Shown: positions 16,116-25,005, counted from the stretch's first letter. The stretch is 64,000 nucleotides of DNA from CFX2 sp014338005 (GCA_030263555.1 SZPE01000005.1:29959-93958), one strand, 5' to 3'. The notes: generated from the sequence alone by a model not told the origin. Made by a program: numbers and translations.

Positions 16116-17366
16116 ATGGCAAACACTGCCGAACTGCCTTATGATGTGGAAGCCATACGAGCCGACTTCCCCATCCTCCATCAGGAAACCCGCCCCGGCG
16201 TACCGCTCGTGTATCTGGATAACGCCGCTTCCAGCCAGAAACCCCGCCAGGTAATCGAAGTTCTGGACGATTATTATCGCCGTTACAATGCCAACGTCCA
16301 CCGGGGCATTCATAAACTGAGCGAAGAAGCCACCGCCGCCTACGAAGGCGCGCGCGTGAAGATCAAACGTTTTATCAACGCCACCAGCAAGCGGGAAATC
16401 ATCTTCACGCGCGGCACGACCGAAAGCATCAACCTGGTCGCCCAGACCTGGGGACGCGCCAATCTGAAAGCCGGCGACGCTGTCCTCACTACCATTATGG
16501 AGCATCACTCGAACATCGTCCCCTGGCAGATGCTGGCCGCCGAAAAAGGCTTCACCATTCGTTACACCCCCTTGCGTGACGACGGCACGCTGGATATGGA
16601 TGCTTTCCGCCGGATGCTGGGCGAAGGCGCGGTTAAACTTGTGGCGGTCATGCACGTTTCCAATGTGCTGGGGACGATTAACCCGGCGGCGGAAATCGTG
16701 CGGCTGGCGCACGAGGCCGGGGCGCTGGCATTGGTGGACGGCGCGCAGAGCATCCCGAACATGCCCGTAGACGTGCAGCAGCTTGACGCCGACTTTTATG
16801 CCTTCAGCGGGCATAAAATGGTCGGGCCGACCGGCATCGGCGTATTGTACGGCAAACGCGACCTGTTAGAAGCCATGCCGCCCTGGATGGGGGGCGGTGA
16901 CATGATCTCTCGCGTCCGGCTGGACGGCAGCACGTGGAACGAACTGCCCTACAAGTTCGAGGCCGGCACGCCCTCTATCGCCCAGGCGGTGGGTCTGGGC
17001 GCGGCAGTGGACTACCTGAGCGCAGTCGGCCTGGATCGCATCCAGGCTTACGAAAAACGCCTCACCGAGTATGCGCTGGAGCGGCTGGCCGAAGTGCCGC
17101 AGCTGCGGGTTTATGGCCCGCGCGCCGACCAGAAAGGCGCGGTAGCGGCCTTCACTTTCGCCGGCATCCACCCGCACGATCTGGCGCAGATGCTCGATGT
17201 GGAAGGGGTCGCCATCCGCGCGGGGCATCACTGCGCCATGCCGCTGCACGATTACCTCAGCATCGGCGCATCGGCGCGGGCCAGCTTCTACCTGTACAAT
17301 ACATTTTCCGAGGTTGACGTCCTCATCGAAGCGTTGTATAAAGCCAGAAAAGCTTTTTCGATTTAG
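16116..17366 (+). CDS. sufS: Cysteine desulfurase SufS
   Basis: SufS is a PLP-dependent enzyme that takes sulfur from cysteine and passes it to SufU. The product is 416 residues. The PLP lysine is Lys234 in S-G-H-K-M-V-G. The persulfide-forming Cys is Cys373 in G-H-H-C-A-M-P, of the group II (SufS/CsdA) type. T-R-G-T-T-E-S-I-N and M-E-H-H-S-N-I-V-P-W are further SufS hallmarks. The start at 16116 is chosen because AGGGGG lies upstream; an in-frame ATG at 16068 lies in the terminator region. Confidence 0.96.
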   Translation: MANTAELPYDVEAIRADFPILHQETRPGVPLVYLDNAASSQKPRQVIEVLDDYYRRYNANVHRGIHKLSEEATAAYEGARVKIKRFINATSKREIIFTRGTTESINLVAQTWGRANLKAGDAVLTTIMEHHSNIVPWQMLAAEKGFTIRYTPLRDDGTLDMDAFRRMLGEGAVKLVAVMHVSNVLGTINPAAEIVRLAHEAGALALVDGAQSIPNMPVDVQQLDADFYAFSGHKMVGPTGIGVLYGKRDLLEAMPPWMGGGDMISRVRLDGSTWNELPYKFEAGTPSIAQAVGLGAAVDYLSAVGLDRIQAYEKRLTEYALERLAEVPQLRVYGPRADQKGAVAAFTFAGIHPHDLAQMLDVEGVAIRAGHHCAMPLHDYLSIGASARASFYLYNTFSEVDVLIEALYKARKAFSI

Positions 17367-17382
17367 GCAGGGCATCCACATC

Positions 17383-17787
17383 ATGTATGATATGTACCGC
17401 GAGAATATTCTGGATCATGCCCAGAATCCGCGTCACCCTGGCATTTTGTCCCCCGCCGATGTTGACCACGAGGAACACAACCCGCTTTGCGGCGACCGCC
17501 TGCGTTTAACGCTGCGCCTGGACGAACAGAACCGCATCAAAGAAATCGCCTGGGACGGGGAAGGCTGCGCCATCAGCCAGGCGACCGCTTCCATGCTGGC
17601 CGACGAAATCCTGGGCAAGACGGTTGATGAGGTGCGCCAGATCACCCGCGACGAGGTGCTGGAACTGCTTGGCATCCCCCTCACCATTAACCGCCTGAAG
17701 TGCGCGCTGCTGTCGCTTAAAACGCTGACAATCGGGCTTTACGGCCTTAAAGAGTGGCAGAAACACGACGACGAGGACGACGAGTAG
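17383..17787 (+). CDS. sufU: SufU-type sulfurtransferase/Fe-S assembly protein
   Basis: SufU is a zinc-dependent sulfur shuttle that activates SufS. The product is 134 residues with the three conserved Cys (36 in L-C-G-D, 62 in E-G-C-A-I-S, 107 in R-L-K-C-A-L-L) and Asp38, the usual zinc ligands. The R-x-K-C context before the last Cys is SufU-like rather than IscU-like (which has H-C). The spacing between the second and third Cys is 45 residues, shorter than I recall for Bacillus SufU. It follows sufS by 16 bases and precedes the Rieske gene by 3. Confidence 0.92.
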   Translation: MYDMYRENILDHAQNPRHPGILSPADVDHEEHNPLCGDRLRLTLRLDEQNRIKEIAWDGEGCAISQATASMLADEILGKTVDEVRQITRDEVLELLGIPLTINRLKCALLSLKTLTIGLYGLKEWQKHDDEDDE

Positions 17788-17790
17788 CCT

Positions 17791-18108
17791 ATGACCGAAC
17801 AAATCTTCACGCCGGTCGCCACGACCGATGAAATTCAGCCCGGCGAACGCCTGGTGGTAGAACTGGGACGCCGTTGGGTGGCTGTCTTCAACGTGGACGG
17901 CCAGTATTACGCTATCGAAGATGTCTGCACCCATGATGACGGCCCGCTGGCCGAAGGAGAACTGTACGGCTGCGAAATCGAGTGTCCCCGTCACGGGGCG
18001 CGTTTCGACATCCGCACCGGCAAAGTGACTGCCCCCCCGGCGCTGGTGGACGTGGCCGCTTACGAAGTGCGCGTCGTCGGCGACGAAATCCAGATCGCGC
18101 CGCGTTAG
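17791..18108 (+). CDS. Rieske-type [2Fe-2S] ferredoxin
   Basis: This small Rieske protein (105 residues) has both cluster motifs: C46-T-H48 and C65-P-R-H68. It is of the soluble ferredoxin type linked to oxygenases and to suf operons, where it may be involved in electron supply or cluster transfer. It starts 3 bases after sufU, so it is the last gene of the operon. No oxygenase is adjacent. Confidence 0.93.
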   Translation: MTEQIFTPVATTDEIQPGERLVVELGRRWVAVFNVDGQYYAIEDVCTHDDGPLAEGELYGCEIECPRHGARFDIRTGKVTAPPALVDVAAYEVRVVGDEIQIAPR

Positions 18109-18180
18109 ATCGGCGCGCTCATGGTTCGGCGATGCCCATCAGCCAGCGGGCATCATTTGTATAGGGGTTTAGTTTAAACG

Positions 18181-18951
18181 ATGCAGGCAGCCAAAGCAGC
18201 TCTGGACAAACTGTACGACGGGCGACCGTTTCCCCTCATTTTCGGACATCGCGGGTCCAGCGCCGGTGCGCCAATGAATACCCTGCCCGCTTTTGAACTG
18301 GCGGCGCAGCAGGGCGCAGACGGCATTGAACTGGACGTTCGCCTGTCGAAAGACCGGCAGGTAATCGTCATCCACGACGCGCAGGTAGACAAAACCACCG
18401 ATGGACACGGCCCCGCCGCTCACAAAACCCTGGCCGAACTCCGGGAACTCGACGCCGGCGGCTGGTTTGCGCCTGCCTTCCGAAACACGCGCATTCCCAC
18501 CCTGGACGAGGTTTTTGAAGCGGTCGGCAAACGTCTGATTATCAACATCGAGCTAAAATCCGAGGCGTTTTTTACCGGTGGGCTGGAGCAGGCCGTCGCC
18601 GACCGGGTTCGTTTTTTCGGCCTGGAGCGCCATGTGATTGTATCCAGCTTCGACCCGCTGGCGCTGCGGCGCTTTCGCCGGCTGCTGCCAGAAACGCCGC
18701 TTGGTTTTTTATACGCCCCGGATACGCCGCGTTATCTGCGGCTGCTGGCGGTGGGGCTGGCTTACGAGGCGCTGCACCCGCACCACAGTATGATAAACGC
18801 CGATCATGTGGCATGGGCGCGAAAACGAAACTGCCGAATCCATACCTGGACGGTCAACGACATTGACCGCGCGCTTGTTTTGCGCGACCTGGGCGTGGAA
18901 GCGATCATCAGCGACTCGCCCGCTCTGCTGCGCGAGGCGCTCGGTGGCTGA
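18181..18951 (+). CDS. Glycerophosphodiester phosphodiesterase
   Basis: The enzyme splits glycerophosphodiesters to glycerol-3-phosphate and an alcohol. The 256-residue product has the GDPD pattern: G-H-R-G (His23) at the start, I-E-L-D-V-R-L-S-K-D, V-I-H-D (second catalytic His), then N-I-E-L-K and a C-terminal TWTVNDIDRALVLRDLGVEAIISDSP. No signal peptide is seen, so a cytoplasmic UgpQ-like enzyme is likely. Its stop overlaps the start of the methyltransferase gene by 8 bases. The glycerol-3-phosphate produced could feed GlpD encoded near 57 kb. Confidence 0.93.
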   Translation: MQAAKAALDKLYDGRPFPLIFGHRGSSAGAPMNTLPAFELAAQQGADGIELDVRLSKDRQVIVIHDAQVDKTTDGHGPAAHKTLAELRELDAGGWFAPAFRNTRIPTLDEVFEAVGKRLIINIELKSEAFFTGGLEQAVADRVRFFGLERHVIVSSFDPLALRRFRRLLPETPLGFLYAPDTPRYLRLLAVGLAYEALHPHHSMINADHVAWARKRNCRIHTWTVNDIDRALVLRDLGVEAIISDSPALLREALGG

Positions 18952-19591
18952 AGTGTGGCGGCGGCTGGTCGGCCTGGGCTTCCGTTTACTCTATAACGAA
19001 CTGGCGTTCACCTACGATTGGGTCAGCAGCGTGGTATCCCTGGGTGCGTGGCGCTGCTGGCAGCGTGCCGCCCTGCCCCACCTCAACGCGCCGCCGGGTT
19101 CGCGCGTCCTGGAACTGGCGCACGGCACAGGAAATCTTCAGCTCGATTTATACGCGCTCGGTTACATACCCATCGGCTGCGACCAGTCGCCGCACATGGG
19201 GCGCATCGCTCGGCGGAAGTTGTCCCGGCGCGGGCTGCCGCCCCGGCTGGCGCGCGGGCAGGCGCAGCGGCTGCCTTTTCCATCGGCTTCTTTTCCCGCC
19301 ATCGTCTGCACCTTCCCGACCGACTTCATCTTCCAGCCGGAAACCCTGCGCGAAACACATCGCGTCCTGTGCGGCGGCGGGCGGCTGGTCATCGTGCCGA
19401 ACGGCGTTTTGACCGGCAGCGGCCCGGCGGACCGGCTTATCGAATGGCTGTATCGAATCACCGGCCAGCGCGGAGGCTCCGGCATCAATATTGCCTCCTT
19501 TTTTGAGGTTTACGGTTTTGAGGCGCACATCGCCCAGCAGGACTGCCCGCGCAGCCTGGCACAGGTTATCATCGCGCGCAAAAAGCCCTAG
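18944..19591 (+). CDS. Class I SAM-dependent methyltransferase
   Basis: The product is 215 residues from a GTG that overlaps the end of the phosphodiesterase gene (GTGGCTGA). A longer reading frame extends upstream but would lie inside that gene. The SAM motif I is L-E-L-A-H-G-T-G-N, followed by G-C-D-Q-S as the acidic loop. The post-motif ETLRETHRVLCGGGRLVIVPNG is typical of UbiE/type 11 methyltransferases. The substrate is unknown. The overlap suggests translational coupling. Confidence 0.85.
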   Translation: MAEVWRRLVGLGFRLLYNELAFTYDWVSSVVSLGAWRCWQRAALPHLNAPPGSRVLELAHGTGNLQLDLYALGYIPIGCDQSPHMGRIARRKLSRRGLPPRLARGQAQRLPFPSASFPAIVCTFPTDFIFQPETLRETHRVLCGGGRLVIVPNGVLTGSGPADRLIEWLYRITGQRGGSGINIASFFEVYGFEAHIAQQDCPRSLAQVIIARKKP

Positions 19592-19611
19592 CATTCCCAG
19601 AAAGAGGATGT

Positions 19612-19617
19612 TATAAT
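19612..19617 (+). promoter_or_regulatory. -10 element of tRNA-His
   Basis: A perfect TATAAT lies 14 bases before the tRNA. No good -35 element is visible at the usual spacing. Confidence 0.45.
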
Positions 19618-19631
19618 CTCACTCACTGCGT

Positions 19632-19706
19632 GGTGGCTATAGCGCAGTTGGTTAGCGCGTCTGGTTGTGGCCCAGAAGGTCGTGGGTTCAAATCCCACTA
19701 GCCACC
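19632..19706 (+). tRNA. tRNA-His (anticodon GTG)
   Basis: The acceptor stem GTGGCTA pairs with TAGCCAC, with the extra G(-1) opposite C that marks tRNA-His. The D-arm AGCGCAGTTGGTTAGCGC is followed by anticodon stem TCTGG/CCAGA with loop TTGTGGC (anticodon GTG). The T-arm has GTTCAAATC. CCA is not encoded. Confidence 0.97.
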
Positions 19707-19716
19707 CTGAAAAGTT

Positions 19717-19753
19717 AAAAGAAGCATGGGTTAAACACTCATGCTTCTTTTGT
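19717..19753. terminator. Bidirectional terminator after tRNA-His
   Basis: A perfect 12-bp stem (19717-19728 with 19740-19751, AAAAGAAGCATG/CATGCTTCTTTT) has an 11-base loop. The A-run and T-run in the arms let it stop both the tRNA and the converging SRPBCC gene. Confidence 0.85.
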
Positions 19754-19773
19754 TTACGGCGTTTCTGCCCCCT

Positions 19774-20949
19774 CTATCCAGGGCGGCGCAGTTTCAGCCG
19801 GCTGCGCCGCTGCGCCAGCCGCAGCCCGATTCGACCGCCGGTTATTGTCGGCAGGGCTGCCTGCGGTGGGGTGGCATCCTCGGTCAGCGCCGCCCGAAGT
19901 TCCTGCGTTTCGCTGGGTTTGGGCAGGCCAAAGATTTCAAATACGCTGATTTCTCGCGTATCCATCTTCGCCAGTTCTTCGAGGGAAAGCGGCTCGCGGC
20001 GTGTTTGTGTTGTCGGGGCAGCGGCTTCCGGCGGCGGAGACGACCTGAACGTTCCTTCCGGGGCGGACTCCGGGGCTTCTGGAACATCGGCTGGCAAAAC
20101 AGGTTCGGATTCAACACTCCGCGTCCCGATAGTGACAGGCGGCGTGACTTCATTAGCCGGCTTCTCTGCCGGCGTTTCATCCGGCACAGCGACCGGCTTG
20201 CGTGTTTCCGGCTCGCTTGCGGCGCCGGTGATCCGAATGGGCGGGACAGAATCTTCCTCAATTTCGGGTTCGGTGAATTTTTGCAGGAAGTCCGGTTCGG
20301 TTTCTCGCGCCGGCTCGGCTGCCCGCGATGGCCGGGTATCATCATCCGCGATTGGCGGCTCGTCAATCACCGGTACAGCGGGAACAGATTCTTCGGCTAC
20401 CTCTGCATTTTCCAGCCGCGCCGAGGGGTAGCGCGGTTTATAACGGACGCGCTCCTCATAGCCGGGCGCGTCGCGCATCAGCGACTTGGATTCGCGGTGT
20501 GCGTTGTCGTCACCGGCCTGGTTCAGCTTGCGCCACAACATCCGCAGGCTTTCCACCATCATGCCTTCAACCTGCCGCCGGAGGCTGATGCTATTACGGA
20601 CGCCGCTCAAAAATCCTTTCGTGTCGTAGCTCAGCGTCCACTGAACGACCGTGCCTTCAGGGATTTCCTGCAAGCGGATGCGTCCCCGGTTGGCGTCGAA
20701 GGGCATCCCGTCCACATAGGTATATTCGTATCCCAGCCCATCATACCAGGCGGTCGTTTCGATTACGCAGTCATGGCCGGAAGCCCGACAGCGCCAGCGC
20801 ACGCCCACGCCGGTATGCCGCGACGTTAAAAACGATACGCTGCCGCAGTCGGCCTGCCAGTTTGCGTTATTGTTCAGATCGCTTAAATACCGCCAGACGG
20901 TTTCGGGCGATTTCGGGATCAAAATACGGTGATCTAAAACGTTTTTCAT
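19774..20949 (-). CDS. SRPBCC-domain protein with long disordered tail
   Basis: The first 145 or so of the 391 residues form a START/SRPBCC (polyketide cyclase-like) ligand-binding domain (RILIPKSPETVWRYLSDLNN at the start, GTVVQWTLSYDTKGFL later). The remaining 245 residues are low complexity, rich in Pro, Glu, Ala and Thr, and look disordered. A short helix-like motif (EPLSLEELAKMDTREISVFEIFGLPKP) sits near residue 325, and the C-terminal end is Arg-rich. The conserved motif and basic end suggest docking to a partner or membrane. No function can be assigned. Confidence 0.75.
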   Translation of the reverse strand: MKNVLDHRILIPKSPETVWRYLSDLNNNANWQADCGSVSFLTSRHTGVGVRWRCRASGHDCVIETTAWYDGLGYEYTYVDGMPFDANRGRIRLQEIPEGTVVQWTLSYDTKGFLSGVRNSISLRRQVEGMMVESLRMLWRKLNQAGDDNAHRESKSLMRDAPGYEERVRYKPRYPSARLENAEVAEESVPAVPVIDEPPIADDDTRPSRAAEPARETEPDFLQKFTEPEIEEDSVPPIRITGAASEPETRKPVAVPDETPAEKPANEVTPPVTIGTRSVESEPVLPADVPEAPESAPEGTFRSSPPPEAAAPTTQTRREPLSLEELAKMDTREISVFEIFGLPKPSETQELRAALTEDATPPQAALPTITGGRIGLRLAQRRSRLKLRRPG

Positions 20950-21017
20950 AAGCCTTAGCGCAAGAAACCACCTGCTTCAATCGGTGGCCGTTGACAAAAA
21001 TGAACCGGCAAACAACT

Positions 21018-21047
21018 TTGAACACTTATCCATAATTATGGTACACT
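21018..21047 (+). promoter_or_regulatory. Promoter of the small membrane protein genes
   Basis: TTGAAC (21018-21023), an 18-base spacer and TACACT (21042-21047) lie 50 bases before the TTG start of the first gene. Confidence 0.45.
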
Positions 21048-21096
21048 AACCGGCATTGTACCATGACTGCCTTTGACTGCCAAAAGGGGAACCCGG

Positions 21097-21375
21097 TTGC
21101 TTAGCCCAATTGCTACCCTGGGATTTATTCTGGCGACGCTTTTTGGCGCGGCCTTTCACCTGATTCTGGGTGGCGACGCGCGGCGGCTGGCCCTGTTTTT
21201 GCTCTGCGGCTGGCTCGGCTTCGCCCTGGGACACCTGATCGGCACAACGTTACAGATCAATATTTTGAACATCGGCACGCTGCGAGTCGCTGCGGCGGCG
21301 GTTGGCGCGATCATCGCTGTTCTGGTCGCCCATTTCCTGACCGCCAAACCCAGGAACAAACGCTCATCCGGTTAG
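21097..21375 (+). CDS. Small three-helix membrane protein
   Basis: About 92 residues from a TTG codon preceded by AAAAGGGG; an in-frame TTG 24 bases upstream is the alternative. Three hydrophobic segments (about 3-20, 26-44, 56-78) and a basic C-terminus (KPRNKRSSG) suggest an inner-membrane protein. I do not recognise the family. First of three short genes on this strand (with the DUF948-like and YtxH-like genes), probably one envelope-stress type operon. Confidence 0.65.
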   Translation: MLSPIATLGFILATLFGAAFHLILGGDARRLALFLLCGWLGFALGHLIGTTLQINILNIGTLRVAAAAVGAIIAVLVAHFLTAKPRNKRSSG

Positions 21376-21387
21376 GATTGTTTAATT

Positions 21388-21891
21388 ATGACCGACACTT
21401 CCCAACGATCTTCGACAGACCCGACACCGGCAGCCGGTAAAGGCGGCTGGACGCCCAAACGCATCGTCACCGTCTCCGCCGGGGTTCTTGGCGGTTTAAT
21501 CATTCTGCTCTTTCTCATCGGGCTGGGGCTGGCCGTTTTCACCAACGCCGAAGCCACCGCCCCGCGCATCCAGATCATTCGGGACATTTTTATCATCATC
21601 ATGGCACTGGAATTTATCCTCATCGTTTTCGCCCTGGCGGTCTTGATTCTCCAGGTCGCCCGGCTGATTAACCTGCTTCAAAACGAAATCAAGCCCATCC
21701 TTCAAAACACGCAGGAAACCGTCAGCAGCGCCAAAGGCACGGTTGATTTTGTCAGCAGCAATGTCACCCGCCCGATCATTCGAGCCAGCGGCTTTTTGGC
21801 CGGGACCGGCGTGCTGCTGCGCGACCTGGGCGGCATCCGAAGGGCGATTCGCCGTAATGGCAGAGGGCAGGAAGATGACGAACGAGTCTGA
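21388..21891 (+). CDS. Two-helix membrane protein (DUF948-like)
   Basis: The product is 167 residues with two strong membrane segments (about 28-50 and 66-90). The cytoplasmic helix after the second segment (LINLLQNEIKPILQNTQETV) resembles the coiled stretch of DUF948/YtxG-type proteins. The gene overlaps the next one, a YtxH-like gene, by 17 bases, and the YtxG/YtxH pairing supports the call. The role is unknown. Confidence 0.7.
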   Translation: MTDTSQRSSTDPTPAAGKGGWTPKRIVTVSAGVLGGLIILLFLIGLGLAVFTNAEATAPRIQIIRDIFIIIMALEFILIVFALAVLILQVARLINLLQNEIKPILQNTQETVSSAKGTVDFVSSNVTRPIIRASGFLAGTGVLLRDLGGIRRAIRRNGRGQEDDERV

Positions 21892-22150
21892 TCGCGGCGA
21901 AAATCTTTTAGACCTGGGGGCGGTCGTGGGCGGTTTTATCGTTGGCCTGCTGGTTGGGGGCATAATGGCGCTGTTTAAAGCGCCGCAAAGCGGCAGAAAA
22001 ACCCGCCGGCAGATCGAAGAAACGGGCGACCAGCTTTTAAGCAAAATCGAGGCCGCCATCCCGCCCGACCCTATCGCCGAAGGATTGGCGGAAGGTAAAG
22101 CCGCCGCCCGCCGCCGCCAGGCGGAACTCGGCCTCGGCAAAGGGCATTAG
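21875..22150 (+). CDS. YtxH-domain protein
   Basis: The product is 91 residues with one glycine-rich membrane helix (about 14-36: GGFIVGLLVGGIMALFKAPQ) followed by S-G-x-x-T-R-x-x-I, the YtxH signature, and an amphipathic helix. YtxH proteins are general-stress membrane proteins of unknown mechanism. The start at 21875 overlaps the preceding gene by 17 bases. Its stop overlaps the end of the convergent NAD(P)HX repair gene by 4 bases. Confidence 0.8.
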   Translation: MTNESDRGENLLDLGAVVGGFIVGLLVGGIMALFKAPQSGRKTRRQIEETGDQLLSKIEAAIPPDPIAEGLAEGKAAARRRQAELGLGKGH

Positions 22151-23850
22151 TCGTTTTCGAGCATCTGGAAGGTTTCACCCAACGCTTGCAGCACGTCGCC
22201 CGCGACGACGCTGCGGGTGCTGCCCTGGCGTCGAGCGGCGTTCAGCCCGGCCAGACCGTGCAGATACGCCCCGGCCACCGCCGCCCGGAAAGGCGACAGC
22301 CCCTGTGCCAGCAGGCCGGTGATGATGCCCGCCAGCACATCCCCGCTTCCTGCCGTCGCCAGAGCATCGGTTTTGAACGGCAAAATCGCCGTCTGGCCGC
22401 CGGGTTCGGCGACAACCGTATGCGCGCCTTTGAGCAGCAGCACCGTTTTCCATTCCGCCGCTTTGTTTCGCGCCACTTCCAGCCGCCGCGCCTGAATATC
22501 CTGAATCTCCATTTTCGCCAGCCGCGCCATCTCGCCGGGATGAGGCGTCAAAACAGTGTTCGGCGGCAGTTTATCCCACCAGTTTTCGATCTCACTCAGC
22601 AGATTAAGACCATCGGCATCTATGACCAGCGGCGGGAAAGCTGCCGTTGATGATTCGGACAAGGCGGCTTCCGCTGCGGCGGCAAATCCAATCGGGCGGC
22701 GCGGCTGCTGTCCGCGAGCCGATGTTTCAAACAAACGCAACAGCAGGTCGCGGGTGCTGGTTTCTCGCCCCCACCCCGGCCCCAGCAGCAGCGCATCATA
22801 TCGCGCTGCCTCCTGCCGAATGAACCGCGCCGCGCCTTCCACCAGGACGCCCATATCATGCGGCAGTAATATCCAGGTCGGCTCTAAAAGATGCCCGCCG
22901 AGGGCGGCAGCCACCGGCCCCGGCGCGCCTACCGTCACCAGACCCGCGCCCGCGCGATAAGCAGCCATCGCCGCCAGACCAGGCGCGCCCATATAGTTGG
23001 CCGACCCGGCCACGACCAGCGCCTTGCCGAACGTGCCTTTGTTGGCGTTCGCCGTGCGCGGCGGAAGCAGCGCGCGAACCTGCTCCGCATCCACCAGCAG
23101 CGGCGCGTCCGCCTGCATTTCCGGCAGGTCGTCAGGCACGCCGATGGTTGCTACGTGTAATTCGCCTACTGCCGCCGCGCCGGGGAATTGCAGCAGGCCG
23201 GGTTTGGCCGCAATGAACGTCACCGTTTCATCGGCAAAAATCGTCCCGGCGTCCAGTTCGCCGCTGTCACAGTCCAGGCCGCTGGGACAGTCCACCGCTA
23301 CCACATAAGGTCGCGCGCGCGGGACGGGCCGCGCGGGATGAGATGGCGTGATGATGCGGCCATCTCCTACCGGACGCTGCTCATCATTGAGCGCCTGCCG
23401 CGCGGCACGCAGCACTTTTTCAGCCGCGCCTTTCAGCGGCAGCCGCACGCCGATGCCGAACAAAGCATCAACCACGATATCGGCGCTGGCGACCATATTT
23501 CGCAGCACCCGGTAATCATGGTCATTCTCTGCCAGCGCCACGAACAAACCGGCATCCCGGACGGCTTTAAAATTGGCATCGGCTTCGTCGCGCGTTTTGA
23601 GCAGATAAAACCGCACCTGGGCGGCGCTCTCCTGGGCGATGATGCGCCCGGCCACCAGCCCATCCCCGCCGTTGTTGCCGGAACCCACCAGCACCGTCAC
23701 CCGGACATCCTCTCGACCGGCAGCCGCCTTCAGAACCCGCTCGGCCACCGCGCGACCGGCATTTTGCATCATTCGATCATACGTCAAACCGGCAGCATCG
23801 GCGGCAGCTTCGACCGCGCGCGTCTGTTCCACCGAAAGTATTTTCACCAC
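22147..23850 (-). CDS. Bifunctional NAD(P)H-hydrate epimerase / ADP-dependent dehydratase (NnrE-NnrD)
   Basis: This repairs damaged NADHX and NADPHX. The N-terminal YjeF_N epimerase domain (about 1-220) has GSGNNGGDGLVAGR and VDCPSGLDCDSGE. The C-terminal ribokinase-like dehydratase (about 250-560) has NKGTFGKALVVAGS, LTPHPGEMARL, LLKGAHT and the A-G-S-G-D-V-L-A-G motif near the C-terminus. The GTG start at 23850 has AGGAGG 6 bases upstream and gives 567 residues; longer readings run into a terminator upstream. A low-complexity insertion (RPARPVPRARP) lies within the epimerase domain. Confidence 0.92.
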   Translation of the reverse strand: MVKILSVEQTRAVEAAADAAGLTYDRMMQNAGRAVAERVLKAAAGREDVRVTVLVGSGNNGGDGLVAGRIIAQESAAQVRFYLLKTRDEADANFKAVRDAGLFVALAENDHDYRVLRNMVASADIVVDALFGIGVRLPLKGAAEKVLRAARQALNDEQRPVGDGRIITPSHPARPVPRARPYVVAVDCPSGLDCDSGELDAGTIFADETVTFIAAKPGLLQFPGAAAVGELHVATIGVPDDLPEMQADAPLLVDAEQVRALLPPRTANANKGTFGKALVVAGSANYMGAPGLAAMAAYRAGAGLVTVGAPGPVAAALGGHLLEPTWILLPHDMGVLVEGAARFIRQEAARYDALLLGPGWGRETSTRDLLLRLFETSARGQQPRRPIGFAAAAEAALSESSTAAFPPLVIDADGLNLLSEIENWWDKLPPNTVLTPHPGEMARLAKMEIQDIQARRLEVARNKAAEWKTVLLLKGAHTVVAEPGGQTAILPFKTDALATAGSGDVLAGIITGLLAQGLSPFRAAVAGAYLHGLAGLNAARRQGSTRSVVAGDVLQALGETFQMLEND

Positions 23851-23901
23851 CCGCCACCTCCTGTTTACCACCGCCGCGATTATACCATCGAGGTGACAAA
23901 C

Positions 23902-23928
23902 AAAAATCCGGCCTCTGACCGGATTTTT
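23902..23928 (-). terminator. Terminator after the prenyl synthase gene
   Basis: A perfect 10-bp stem (23902-23911 with 23919-23928, AAAAATCCGG/CCGGATTTTT) with a 7-base loop ends in T on both strands. It sits between the prenyl synthase gene and the NnrE-NnrD gene on the same strand. Confidence 0.8.
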
Positions 23929-23952
23929 AGTGTTCAATATCCCTGTATTGTG

Positions 23953-24879
23953 TTAACGTTCGCGCTTCACCATCGTATAGGCCATCTCGATCAGCGCATC
24001 CTTCGCCGGCGAGTCCGGCAGCGGGCGCAGGCTTTCCACCGCCATCTGCGAAAAGGCCTCGGCCTGCTGGTAAGCCTCGTCAATCGCCCCGCCGCGCATC
24101 ACTTTGCTGCGGATGGCGACTATTGGGTCATCGAATGTTTCCTCAACCACCGCCACGCCGCCGGGTTGACCATTGGCGGCATAAGCAACTGCAAAACCCC
24201 GCCCCTGGGCAATATCCACGCCGGCGGTTTTGCCCAGTTTTTCGGAGTCCGCGATGATGTCCAGCACGTCGTCAATGATCTGAAAAGCCAGCCCGATGTT
24301 AAAACCATACTGTCCAAGCGCCTCAACGACTTCATCCGGGGCATTCGCCAGCCGCGCCCCTAACCGCCCGGCAGACCGGAACAGCGCCGCCGTTTTACGG
24401 GCGATGATGTCGTAATAAACCTGGCGCGAAAAGTTATTTTCTTTCACGGCGCTGGCCTGGAGGGTTTCCCCCTCCACCAGCGCGACCGTCGCTTCGGCCA
24501 GAACCACATTCAAATCCCGATAGGGTGCCATCAGTTCGTAAACTTTTGTAAACAGGTAGTCCCCGGTCAGCAGCGCGAACGTGCGCCCCCAGATGGCGTT
24601 GACCGAGGGCCGCCCGCGCCGCACCACGCCATGATCGTTAATATCGTCATGGACGACGCTGGCGGTATGAACCAGCTCCACCGCCGCCGCTACCGGGACA
24701 GCTTCATCAAATTTTTGCCCGCCGTTTGCGGCGTAAGCCAGCAGCAGCAGACGAGGACGAATACGCTTGCCGCCGGCTTCGAGGATATGGCGGCTGGCGT
24801 CGCGCAGAACGCCAACATCACTGTTGACGACTTCGTACATCTTCGCTTCGACAGCCTGCATGGCTTCTTGTAGAGTCAT
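23953..24879 (-). CDS. trans-Polyprenyl diphosphate synthase
   Basis: The enzyme condenses isopentenyl diphosphate units to make the side chain of quinones or a lipid carrier. The 308-residue product has the first Asp-rich motif D-D-I-N-D and the second D-D-V-L-D, each in its usual place, and G-G-K-R-I-R-P near the N-terminus. The residues before the first Asp motif (ELVHTASVVH) suggest a medium or long chain product (HepT/IspB type), but chain length cannot be fixed by eye. A promoter matching consensus precedes it. Confidence 0.93.
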   Translation of the reverse strand: MTLQEAMQAVEAKMYEVVNSDVGVLRDASRHILEAGGKRIRPRLLLLAYAANGGQKFDEAVPVAAAVELVHTASVVHDDINDHGVVRRGRPSVNAIWGRTFALLTGDYLFTKVYELMAPYRDLNVVLAEATVALVEGETLQASAVKENNFSRQVYYDIIARKTAALFRSAGRLGARLANAPDEVVEALGQYGFNIGLAFQIIDDVLDIIADSEKLGKTAGVDIAQGRGFAVAYAANGQPGGVAVVEETFDDPIVAIRSKVMRGGAIDEAYQQAEAFSQMAVESLRPLPDSPAKDALIEMAYTMVKRER

Positions 24880-24941
24880 CGGTAGCTACCTTTGATTCAA
24901 CCGATAATTTTTGTTTGTTACTTTCAGAACAATCTAAATTT

Positions 24942-24970
24942 ATTATACAAATATGCCGGCCAATAGTCAA
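24942..24970 (-). promoter_or_regulatory. Promoter of the prenyl synthase gene
   Basis: On the minus strand TTGACT (24970-24965), a 17-base spacer and TATAAT (24947-24942) lie about 60 bases before the start codon. Confidence 0.7.
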
Positions 24971-25005
24971 CGAAGTGCGGGGGTTTTTACAAAATATCTA
25001 ATATA

